Of a DNA stretch of 64,000 bases, positions 48,653-59,121 are shown piece after piece. Within the stretch, counting starts at the first letter, position 1, and each line of letters begins with the position of its first letter. This stretch comes from Cephalotus follicularis (lineage: Eukaryota; Streptophyta; Magnoliopsida; Oxalidales; Cephalotaceae): the NCBI GenBank assembly GCA_001972305.1, contig BDDD01001823.1, forward strand, positions 62,001 through 126,000, in the 5' to 3' direction. The notes beneath the pieces were generated by a model. The model made no database searches. It saw nothing but the letters and a program-made list of their open reading frames with translations, and was not told the origin of the DNA. Both the position numbers and the translations under genes were made by a program.

Positions 48653-49776
48653 CTAGTGAGTTGGTTGCCTAATCATGCGTGTCCTCTCCTCATAACTCCT
48701 AAAAGATATCCTCTTGGAAAGGTGAATTCCTTGGCTAATTGGCAGTGAACCATATATGGAATTCATTTCATACCATTTCACCTCCCTAGTGATGTACTGG
48801 CTTTGGGAAATTCCAAGCAATCTACTCGATGTACTCTTTAGATCTTCATTCTCTAAAACATAGAAAGCCTCTCCCAAATCCTTTAAAGAGAAGTTCTTGC
48901 TTAACTGTACTTCAGCATAGCTACATCATTCTCTATGTGTAGTATGTTTTCTACATACAGTATCAAGAATGTGATATCTGGATTATCCTATTTCTGGTAG
49001 ACATTAGGCTTATCCATATATTCAACAAAGTCAAAATGGATATTTCAGCTATGGGATGCTTGCTTAAGGTCGTAGACCTTGGGAGCTGGCACCTCTTATG
49101 TGAATGCTCATTGGATGTAAACCCCTCGAGTTTAGGACATTAGAGTTGTCCTCTTCAAGATAGTCACTCTTGCAGACTGTCTTGACATCTATTTGCGATA
49201 GCTCATTATCATAATGAGCGGCAATTGCAAGCATTATCCGAAATGGACTAAAGCATTGCAACTGGTGAGAAAGTTCCCAATATATAGACCTCTTGTCTTA
49301 GTGTATATCCTTTCGCTACCAATTGCGCTTTAAAGGTTTCAACCTTTACCATTAACGCCAATCTTCCTCTTGAAGATTTACTTGCATCCGATAGGATTTT
49401 AAGCCTTCGAGTTCGTATACCAAGTCCCTTACTCGGTAGGCGTATATGGAGTCCTTTTCGGATTTCATGGCCTCTTACCATGACCTAGAATAAGTGTTGT
49501 TCACTACTTCCTGTAGCTGATAGGCTCGTCATATCTTGATAACATTAATTTTGTCAGTGCCATCGTCGAGAAACCCTATCTCTCAGGCGCTGTTGAAAAT
49601 TTTGCATGTTCTCCTCATTAGAGAAGTGCCTTCTAGAGACTCTATCTCAGATTGGGATCCTTTCCCAATTATGTCTTTAGAGGAATAAATCTCTAATTCC
49701 TTATCGTCCTGTGGGTTTCTACCTAGTAAAAACTCCCTTAGTTTCACCTTACTCCCACTGCTTCCTGCAAGCATGT
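48653..49776 (-). pseudogene. Inverted copia fragment: integrase end and reverse transcriptase
   Basis: Four broken frames match Copia-1: 49786-49583 the integrase end (LAGSSGSKVKLREF, NPQDDKELE), 49481-49248 the RT start (KVETFKAQLVAKGY), 49261-49064 the RT core (AAHYDNELSQIDVKTV), and 48877-48653 the RT end (RLLGISQSQYI, GIHLSKRI). Phrases such as YVLENEDLKS are closer to Copia-2 (36541 onward) than to Copia-1. The fragment is cut at 49777 by a gypsy LTR. Confidence 0.85.
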
Positions 49777-50445
49777 TGTAACACACCGAATTTCATAAAT
49801 AATTATTATGAAATTGGTGCGTGTACGATCGTAATAAAACCGATAGAGGCCCGGAGTAATAAAAAGGCATTACGCATTTAAGCCATAATTATGTTGGCCA
49901 AAACGGTTAATAAAGCCTATTTTTAATGCGCGATAATAAAGCCCAAATGTTCGCAATATTATTTCAATTATTTTGGTGGCTGTTCGGATAATTTATGTCA
50001 CGATTCGAGGAAACATCGGGACCTAGACCTTAGTATTTTACCAGAAAATACTAAGGAGGGAGAGGGAGACATGGGCGCATCACACGCCCATGCAAGGAAG
50101 GAGACAGCGGGCGCACAAAGCACCTGTACCAGAGAGAGAGGAAGAGAGATCGGGAGAGAAACCGAGAGAGAGAAGGAGAGAGGACACCGGAGCCAGCTAC
50201 CGGACCGGGAGAGGAAGGCGAGCAACCCAGGCGCTCCACCGACCGGTAACCTATTCCCCTTCTTCTTTTCTTTTCTTTTTCTTCTTCTCCCTGCCACTGT
50301 GAGCACTTCTGCCCGGCATTTTTCGACGCTGTTAGCATCGCGGGTGGGGTGGGTTTTGGTGTAGAGGGCTAGCTCTAGCCATTTTGAACATCGGTGAGGC
50401 GTGATTCCGCCGGAATCGGCCGAAATCACTAGGCTGAGTCGACCC

Positions 50446-50461
50446 AGTGAGTCGACTCACT
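50446..50461. repeat. 16-bp perfect palindrome
   Basis: AGTGAGTCGACTCACT equals its own complement. Related GAGTCGAC/GAGTCGACTC words lie at 50435 and 50577. Confidence 0.9.
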
Positions 50462-51251
50462 ACCGTCTAAGACACGGCGTTTGGCACTTAGTCTCAGTGA
50501 GTCACGGGCAGTGACGCATAGGACTGGTGAATGTGGGGTGTTTTTGGGTGGTGATCAGACCTGTTAAGGTCCGGCGAGTCGACTCAGTGAGTCAAACCAC
50601 ACTGCCGGCCGTGGCGCGGCGTTTGGCGCCGATTAACGGTGAGTCTTGACCGATTTTGAGTAGACCGTTCAATATGGAACCCGTTTATGGGTGTTTCGTA
50701 AGTTCGATGAGTTGGCCAAAATTCGGCTGACATTTCGACGACGACAATGTTTTGCGTGCATTGATCGTAATGAAATGTGTTGTATGTGCAGTGTGTGCGG
50801 CAATTGGATTTGGTAGTGGAACTGATCAATCGACAAGAACCAGGTTCTGTTCACCGATTTCTAGGAAAGGTTCGGCAATTGAACCTGCGGCTCGACTGTG
50901 CAGTTGCTACTGTGATTCCTAGCTTGGAATCAGAGGTAGGGGAAGCTATACATGCAAGTTTGAGTTCAATAATATTGTAATGCCATTGATGAAATGCATG
51001 GTTTGCGGATTGTGAATTGTGTGCCTGTGTTAGGGTTACTATGAGTAGTTAACCTGTTATGCATATCGTACCGTAGAATAATTGTGGACTGTGGATTGTG
51101 AATTGTGTTACTGTGTTCGGGTTGCTATGAATAGTTAACTCGTCATGCATGTTGTGTTTTACAATTATTGTAGATCGGATTGCATGTGTTGTGTGCTTGA
51201 ACTCTATTGGTTTTGAGGCGTGTTGACGGAACCGTGTTTTGGTTCGCTTAA

Positions 51252-51545
51252 CCGTCGACGCTTAGGAAAGAAGCGTCAATGTTATGTATTGTTATATGGA
51301 GAATGAGTCCTGATTCACGATAAACGTCGACGCTTACAGAAAACGTCGACGCCATGATTCGTTGTATGTGAGAATGGACACGTGTGCTGTTGACGCCAGA
51401 GGTTCCTACCTAAGAGCATCGACGCCAAAGGGATGAGACGTTGATGCGTAAAGTTTCTGGTTGAAAGCGTTGACACTAAGAGTTAAGTGGCGATGCTTAC
51501 GTGACTAGGTTAAACATTAACGCCTATATGGTACATGTTGACGCG
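51252..51545. repeat. GTCGACGCC array in a gypsy LTR
   Basis: About ten units (CGTCGACGCTT twice or more, CGTCGACGCC, GTTGACGCC, GCATCGACGCC, CGTTGATGCG, GCGTTGACAC) of the type otherwise seen in the copia LTRs. Confidence 0.8.
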
Positions 51546-52063
51546 AATAGAGCTCGTTTGTATTTTGAGCATATGTTTGCATTGCATACCGTTATGGATT
51601 GAAATGTCTATAATTGCTAAAGTGTTTATCATTTTAGACAATGAGATTATGGTTTTGTCATAACCAATATTTTGTATGAAATGTTATATTTCAAAGATTG
51701 AAACGAGATTTCAAAGGATTGATACATATTTTGAGTAAATATGTTTTGGGCAAGTACTTTATTTTATATAACCTACTTGATGACTGTTTTGGAAAGGATT
51801 ATTTTGTATACATCTATATGTATGGATATGATTTCAAACGTTTATAAAAATATAGACTATTTGAAACATAATTGGTTGGATGGTTTGATTGTTGTGCTTT
51901 AGTAACACCCGGAATTTCAATTTCAGATATTATTGTAACCCTCGATGTAACTTTTACTTTGAATTAATAAAAGGAAGAATTCCTTGTTGATATCTTGAGT
52001 TTAAAGTTACTTTGAGTATTTAGTGGTGTGATTCTATGTATTATTGTGGAAATTGTGGCTTGG

Positions 52064-52215
52064 ACAGCCGACTGGTGCGACCTACCAGCCGACTGTTGGG
52101 CTGAAGTATGAGGCAGTCGACTGGGGTGAGTACCCAGCCGACTGGCCAACTATCATGACACTTGGCAACAGACTGCCAGGAGAACAGCTGACTGCCAGGG
52201 AAAGGCAGCCGACTA
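52064..52215. repeat. Proximal palindrome array, 7 units
   Basis: CAGCCGACTG (three), CAGTCGACTG, CAACAGACTG, CAGCTGACTG and CAGCCGACTA, starting 163 bp from the LTR start. Confidence 0.88.
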
Positions 52216-52229
52216 GATCGTGCCCTGTT

Positions 52230-52245
52230 CTGTCACATGTGACAG
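52230..52245. repeat. 16-bp perfect palindrome after the array
   Basis: CTGTCACATGTGACAG is its own complement, with CATGTG (an E-box) at the centre. A further TCACATGT follows at 52248. Confidence 0.88.
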
Positions 52246-53047
52246 AAATCACATGTTACAGCTGATAGGAATCTTGCAGGAGCCATGTGATGTTAGATGA
52301 GACGTGTTGTGCATGCACCACCACGCCAGGACCTGCAAGAACAGAGTGAAAGATAAAGAATGACAAGTGTGTGTGCATGCAAGTGTTTGTGAGAGGAATG
52401 GGCTTTTATGCCATTCAAAGGGGTTGAAGGAGAGGAGACTGCATATATGCTCCCTGGGCTTCGTCTCTCTCACCCTACAATCTGATAAGAAAGAACCAGA
52501 GAGACTGAGAGCTGAGACAGTGAGAATTTGAGGGAGAAATAGTGAGGAAGTGAGCGGATCCTCCATTGTTAAAGCTTGGAGCTTGGATTGAAGCTGCTTG
52601 ACGATTCTTGGAGTTACTGGGAAGCTCAGGGATTATGGGAAGGAGACACAAAGAGGTGGACTTTCGATTTCTAACTTGAAATCAAAGGTAAGGGTAGTGG
52701 TAGAAAATGTTATGCATGCAATTTGAGCTTAAAGAGTAATGATGTTATTAATGGATAGTGTAGTTGTTGGCTATGGATTTTGTGTTAAGGTTATGGTTAC
52801 TGATTAATGAATAACCTGGCATGCGTACAGGACTTTCAATGGAGAATTGGATTGGTTTTTATGCAATACCATGTTTAGATATCATTGGAATCATGAATGA
52901 AAACGGAGAATAATGCATGAATTGAGTTATGTTTCTGACCATGATATGGTTACTGGTGATATTCTGAGGTTTGAATACCTGTGAATAAGTTTAAATTACT
53001 AGATTGAATGGGTTAGCAGTGGGTTATTGTTACTATCCAGCCCAGAG

Positions 53048-53262
53048 CAGCTGACTGCTTAAGTAAAGCAGTCGACTACTCAAACATCCAGTCGACTGTC
53101 CTGTAATAACAGTCGACTGTGCATGCGTTTCTACCCAGAACAGTCGACTGTCTAAGGAAGGCAGTCGACTGCCTAATGCTCGTGATGAACCAGCCAACTG
53201 TTGGGAAGGAATAGTCGACTGACTCAAGGATCCAACCGCCTATTATGGAAAAACAGTCGCCT
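53048..53262. repeat. Distal palindrome array, 10 units
   Basis: Mostly CAGTCGACTG, with CAGCTGACTG, CAGCCAACTG, TAGTCGACTG, CAACCGCCTA and CAGTCGCCTG. It starts 1147 bp from the LTR start. Confidence 0.9.
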
Positions 53263-53775
53263 GTTACTGCAGAAATGGGACTTCCAGCGAAGGTGATAGG
53301 CCTAGGTTAATTACCAACAACCCTAGGTGCATTCTTAGCATATGTTTGCATTATTACGGTGAATTGCATTATTGTTGATTTCTAAGAAGTGTTAACCATT
53401 TTGAAAAGATTGCATGATTATCATAATCATTATTGTACGAAAATGTATATTTGTCAAACATATGATTTTATATATTTTCGAAACGGCTGGGGAAGTATCC
53501 TCAAAGACGGAGAAATGTTTTAAAGGATTGACTACGCAATCCAAATGTATTGTTTTAAGTTTTATAACTTATTTCCACTGGTGAACGGAGTAATATATTT
53601 CAAACAAATCTATTTGATCAAGTAATTATATTTTATTGCTTGACTTGTATTGTGAAATGCTTGTGCCTATTGTTTACCCAGCCACTGAGCTGGTAACTTA
53701 CTGTTGGGTTAGCCGTCGTGCTAAACAACACACGGAGGACTTGTTCCAAACCCACAACTAGAAAAAGCATACTTC

Positions 53776-54150
53776 CCGACGGCCTTTTTCACCGACCGCC
53801 ATGCCGACCGCCTTATCGGTCGGCAATTGTCCTCAAGTGAAATCCTGTTGCTTCCCCATCGGCAACCGCAATATTTAGGAATTTTCGGCCGCCAAAGCGG
53901 TCGATAATTCCAAAATAAACAATATTATTATTTATTTCATTTTAGCAACCACATTTAACTTTTGCCGACCGCTATGGTGGTCAGGTAATACTAGAAGAAG
54001 AACATTTTAGCCAACCACGTTTCCGACCGCTACTACTAAAGCGGTCGGTAAATGCACTCAATTGAAATTGTGTTGATTTCCCATCGGCAACCGCATTTTT
54101 GGAATTGCAGACCGCTCTTTTTTTTACCGACCGCTGAGGTGGTCGGTATT
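53776..54150. repeat. CACTA subterminal repeats (ACCGACCGC / GCGGTCGGT)
   Basis: At least eight copies of ccgaccgc and its complement gcggtcgg, several arranged as hairpins (tccgaccgct...aagcggtcgg at 54020-54046, ccgaccgct...ggtggtcgg near 54127-54145), plus twice catcggcaaccgcat. In En/Spm such repeats bind the accessory protein TNPA. Confidence 0.85.
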
Positions 54151-54567
54151 TGTCTTATTTCGAATTTATGCAGATGTGTTCCTTTAACACAGTTTCGGTC
54201 CTTTTTTTTTATAATAAAACTTCAATCTCTAAGTTTCTCTCTCTCTCTTCCACCTGACCTAGCCCCAATCTCTCTGTCTCTCACCTCAATCCACATCTCT
54301 CTTTATCACCGGCGACATCGGAGGTAGAAAAAAAGTTTACTGTACTCTTCATCTACGACAACATTGGAGGCAGAAAAAAAGTTTACACGGCTTGGTTGAT
54401 TGGTTGGGCACTAATTGGTGGTTCGACGATAGCACGTGGTAACCCGAAATCTGGTATGTTAGGTCTTCTCTTACTTATGCTCTGAGTCGTTGTCACTACT
54501 CATTATCTGCTTCGTTTAATTTTTATGCATTATTTGGAATTTTATTCCACCTAAGTCTCTATACCGG
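54151..54567. other. CACTA 5' region, CT-rich leader
   Basis: A CT-rich stretch (54232-54305) of the kind seen in plant 5' leaders. The ORF at 54052-54327 is low complexity. No further feature is visible. Confidence 0.4.
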
Positions 54568-55659
54568 TTTTTTTTTAAATAGCAAAATCGCTGAAATTGC
54601 GCAAGATGGTTAGGAAGTTCAAAAATTCAACACCAACTAGATTCAGGAAACTTCTGTTTCTCAGCAACTTGCTCGTCATACAATCAAAATCCATTCAAAC
54701 TTATTTTTCGAATAAAAGTACTTCAATATGTATGCTGCTAGCATAAATAAAACTCAAGAAACCAGGTTGTCGGTTTGCGACAACGAGGCCATCCTATCCA
54801 TTGGGCTGTCCCCCTGCTACTGCTGAGCAACATTCCTTAAAAATTCCATAGCCTCTGCCACCTTTGCTTTCAAGGCTTCCGGTGACTCCAGCAAGTGCAA
54901 AACCTCAGTCTGGTCCATCTCTAGAAGCATGCCTATCACCTTTGCTGCATTATCATGCTCCAATGCATCCACGAGTGGGTATAGATTTTCTCCCAGAAGT
55001 GTTCTCTGTTGATCAGTAGTTGAATTCGCAAGCGCAGTAGCCAAAGCCACAGCTTGCATAGGCTGTGAAAATGTGGCATCTCTGAATGGCATTCCACCCA
55101 TGTCGTAAGGAACAGGAAGCATGCCTCCAGGAACACCAACGATGGGACCATCAGGCATACTGTGACCAGGAGGGTAACAATAGACACGCCCCCTGGGAAG
55201 CATCTGCCGCTGCATTAGTTCAAGTGGTTGCTGCGTTTGTTGCACAGGTCCAGCTCCAGATCGTCTGCCTCCTGGACGTTGGTTCTGCTGTCCTTGTCGG
55301 ACCATTGGCACAAAAAAGTTTGGCCACATTCCAGGAACAAGTTGCTGCTGATACCCAAACCCGGGTTGGGGAGGGATGATAGCAGGAGGGCCTTGGCCAT
55401 AGAATAATTGTTGTCCAAGGCCTGGAACACCTGGTGGGTACATAGGCATACGAGGAGCAACTGAAGGTCCCATTGCAGCAAGACGTATTTGTGAAAACTG
55501 TGCCTGCAACCTCGCTCTTCTATCTTCTTTCCGTTGTGCAAGTGCAACATAAAGTGGTTTGCTAACTACCATCTTACCATTCATCTCCGTAAGAGCTCGG
55601 GAAGCTTCTTCAGCGGTCGAGAAGGCAACAAATCCATACATGTTGTACAGGGCCACCAT
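54568..55659 (-). pseudogene. PABP: Poly(A)-binding protein C-terminal half, intron-free copy
   Basis: An uninterrupted 280-codon frame (55659-54817) encodes the end of RRM4 ([36 protein letters not shown]), the Pro/Gln-rich linker ([17 protein letters not shown]) and a full MLLE domain ([33 protein letters not shown]). PABP binds mRNA poly(A) tails, and MLLE recruits PAM2-motif proteins. Residues upstream of RRM4 are missing. A TAG at 54817-54819 comes early: the frame stays open to TGA at 54754 and still encodes a typical plant PABP ending (LSQTDNLVS-like). About 190 bp of apparent 3' untranslated sequence is followed by nine T on the plus strand (54568-54576), a possible poly(A) relic. Antisense to, and abutting, the transposase gene. 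Probably a 5'-truncated processed copy; MVALYNM at the start may be junction sequence. Confidence 0.9.
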
Positions 55660-58600
55660 GATGCGAATACTGAATTTAAAGTCCAGATTTATGATTCCAG
55701 AGGCAGGAACAACAGAGATATTACGAATAGTGAATAGTGTCTTACCAGAGGGTACGGTGCTTCCAAAAAATTATTACCATTTGAAGCAACATATGAAGGC
55801 CTTGGGATTAGGTCATGAAAAAATTGATGCATGTTTGAATGATTGTGTGCTATATTACGAGGAGCACAGGTCGTTGCATGAATGTCCGACATGTAATCAT
55901 CCAAGGTATAAATCATCACGTAAAAACCTTGTACCCTACAAGGTGTTGCGTTACTTTCCTCTTACACCGAGATTACAGAGACTGTTTTACTCAAACAAAA
56001 CTGCTGAATATATGCGATGGCATACAAGTAGAGTCCATAATGAGGTAGAGGAGGAACCTGTGATGGTGCACCCTGCTGACGGTGTAGCTTGGAAGCACTT
56101 TGAACGTACCTTTCCAGAATTTGCTGCGGAAGTTGGGAATGTCAGACTGGGTTTGGCTACAGATGGGTTTAGTCCATTTGGGGTTAGCAGTAAGACCTAC
56201 TATTGTTGGCCAGTCTATGTTTTTTCGTACAATATCCCGCCTTGGATGTGAATGACGAAACCTTTCATGCTTTTGACATTGATCATAGAGGGCCCAAGAG
56301 GTCCTGGGAAGGATATTGATGTGTACTTACTGTCACTCATTGACGAGTTACAGATGTTATGGGAAAATGGGGTTGAGACCTATGATGCATCACGTAAGGA
56401 AAAGTTTAATATGAAGGCAGCATTACTGTGGACAATTAATGACTTCCCGGCATACGGGATGTTGTCTGGATGGAGCACACAAGGTGGTTTTGCTTTCCCT
56501 TGTTTCATGAAAGGCACGAAGGGTTTTAGGATGAGTAATGGTGGAAAACATTCATGGTTTGACTGTCATCGTAAGTTCTTGCCTCTAGATCATCCATTCA
56601 GGGGAGACAAGAAAGGGTTCTTGAAGGAGAGAAGTGAAAGAAATGTTGGTATGGAACGGTTGCAGGGTGATCAAATTGCATCCCAATTGTCACAGTTTCA
56701 TCAAGTTCAATTTGGCAAAGGCGTAGATTCGCAGAAGTTGCCTGGATATGGAACTCATCACAACAGGACAAAACTCCGTATAGTTTTTGAGCTTCCATAT
56801 TGGAGTGCATTACTTATCCGTCACAAATTGGATGTCATGCACATTGAGAAAAATGTCTTCGACAATTTGTTTAACAAAATCATGGATGTGCCGTAAAAAA
56901 CAAAAGACAATTTGAAATCTCGTGTAGACCTGGTACAATTGGACATTAGACGTGATTTACACCCCGTTACCGTGGGTGACATGCTGAGAGTGCCTAAAGC
57001 TAAGTATTGTTTGACAGGACAAGAGATTAAAAAAGTATGTGAGTGGATGGTAGACATCAAGTTCCCTGATGGCTATGTTTCAAATATTTTGCGGTGTGTC
57101 AATGCTTCTAGCTGTAAAATATCGGGTTCAAGAGTCATGATTGTCATGTCTTAATGAAAGGCTGTTACCAGCAGCTTTCTGTGAGTTCTTACCTCAACAT
57201 ATTTCTCAAGCTGTGGCTGAATTCAGTCAATTTTTTCGGCGTATATGTTCAACCACAATAAGGGAATCAAATATGGCTACGCTACAGAATGATATTGTCC
57301 AAACAGTTTGTAAGCTGGAGAAGATATTTCCCCCATCTTTCTTTGATTCTATGGAACATCTTCTCATACACTTGCCATATGAAGTAATACTTTGTGGCCC
57401 TGTACAACATGTATGGATTTATCCCATTGAAAGGTACAAATTTATTTATGCTATCAATTTTTAACCAGTAATTTAACTCTAATATATATTTGTAGTATAT
57501 TGGAAGCATAAATATATGAACTTTCTTTTTAATCAATCCTAGAGAATTGCATGACCTAAATAAAAAGGTCACAAACAAAGCTCAAGTCGAAGGATCAATA
57601 GCAGAAGCATACCTCATTGAGGAACTTACGATATTTGCCGCACATTTCTTTGACCATGACACCCCATCGAAGTTAAATCAAATTGTACGGAACTTTGATT
57701 GGGGTGAAATTCTGTCACAGGGGAGATTGGCTATATCTTGTCATCCAGGTACTCCACTTGGAGATATGTCAAAAGATTATATGAGTCACGTGGACTACCA
57801 AGCTGCTTACTTGTACATACTTCTAAATTGCGAAGAAGCTGGACAATTCATTACGTAAGTATCTTAGCCCACTATGATAAGTTTTTGTTTTTATCCTATT
57901 AACTGTATAATGCCATGTAGTGAATACGAAGAAAGTCTACGGGGTTTGAATCCATACATCACAAATGAGGGAATTGAATGAGAGAAAGAGAAAGACTTTG
58001 TAGGGTGGTTTCAATCACGAGTAAGTATCTAGCTAGCATTGAGTGAACATTATTTTTGTCAACTGGAAATGTTTCAAGCATTTTGATCCTAATATAACCA
58101 TGAATTCGCCTTTTTCCTAGGTTGGCGGTGATATGACTGTGGATCGACGGTTACGACAGCTAGCCTCGGGACCATATACATCAATTTGTAGTTGGTCTGG
58201 CTATGTGTGTAACGGATTTAAATTTCAGACTAGGTTTGCGTCTGCTCACCAAGTAACCCAAAATTGTGGGGTGATGATCAGGGGAAGCATATGGGATGAA
58301 AGTTGTACTAGTGACTACTACGGGTTTTTGGTTGATGTTATTCGACTCGAATTCCACGGTAACAATAATCGGCTTGTTTTGTTTTGATGTGACTGGATTG
58401 ACCCTACAGAAAGAGGTACATGGGTGGATGAGTTTGGTATTGTCCGTGTCAATCCCTCACGGAAGCTTAAGACATACGAGCCGTTTGTGTTGGCAAGTCA
58501 AGTTGTGCAGGTCTTCTATGTCCCTAGCGTGACAAACAAAAAAAAATACAAGAATTGGCTTACGGTGGTCACGACTAAGGCCATGAGCATTTACAATGTT

Positions 58601-58927
58601 AAGGACTATGTTGCAGCAAATGACACCACCCCTGGACTAGAAGAGGTGTTACAAGAAGATGATATCACGCGTGCACGATTACATGATATTGGTCCTAATG
58701 ATGATGAAGGTTCTCTTTGTAGAGATGGGGTTGAGGAGATAGTTCCCCTACCTCCAACCAGTGCTTTCCAACTACATGATGTTGAGGCTATTGAAGAAGG
58801 AAATGCAGACGAAGATCTTCTTGATGACAATGACTCAGAGACCTAGGATGGGGATGAGGAGGGCATGGAATTTAATTCGTCTGATGGATCTGATGATGAG
58901 AACATGAGTGATGATGATGATCTGTGA
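55640..58927 (+). pseudogene. TNP2-like CACTA transposase
   Basis: Domains in order: TNP2 transposase ([34 protein letters not shown] with CPTCNHPRY, LRYFPLTPRLQRLFYS, LATDGFSPFG, then GPRGPGKDIDVYLLSLIDEL, WTINDFPAYGMLSGWSTQG, LDVMHIEKNVFDNL); a DUF4218-like part (LPAAFCEFLPQHISQAV, FDSMEHLLIHLPYE, HVWIYPIERY); after introns about 57434-57541, 57856-57920 and 58021-58121, a DUF4216-like part (YYGFLVDVIRLEF, GTWVDEFGIVRVN) and an acidic tail. In-frame stops: TGA 56249-56251, TAA 56894-56896, TGA within 57921-58020, TGA 58385-58387 (where Trp is expected), TAG 58844-58846; a frameshift lies near 57135. The N-terminus is missing at the PABP junction. It would have cut and joined the element ends. 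Confidence 0.9.
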
Positions 58928-59121
58928 TTTATTCTGTCATGTTAATTTACAATTTTTGTTTTCGTTATTATAATTGTGAATAATAAATATGTATTCGTTA
59001 GCCGTTAGCAAATGCGTTATTCTAAATTGGTAAATTACGTAATTCTATTTTGTACATATTTTGTATGATGTTTCTATCACTTGTCATTTTATATTAACAA
59101 TTACAGATATTTTACATAGAC

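Larger units (their letters stand above)
49777..51900 (+). mobile_element. Gypsy-type LTR fragment with GCGTCGACGC array
   Basis: It starts TGTAACACACCGAATTTC and runs to the next LTR start at about 51901. 50060-50640 is GC-rich with a GA-rich stretch at 50130-50190 and GAGTCGACTC words. 51252-51545 carries the second array type. No coding domain was found; the reverse ORF at 49998-50429 is low complexity (Ser/Leu-rich from the GA tract). Its 3' end is not seen, because another LTR interrupts it. Confidence 0.6.
51901..53752 (+). mobile_element. Gypsy (Del/Tekay-like) LTR truncated by the CACTA element
   Basis: It starts near 51901 (gtaacacccggaatttc, first base changed) and resembles the solo LTR at 21878-24510 in its order of proximal array, palindrome, GA-rich leader and distal array. 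It breaks off at 53752, where the CACTA terminus begins, although the solo LTR continues for about 0.8 kb after the matching point. The missing end is not found elsewhere in the window. Confidence 0.75.

Noticed and set aside
49998..50429. 143-codon reverse ORF
   Set aside because: Ser/Leu/Pro-rich product of a GA/CT tract inside an LTR, without homology that I can recognise.
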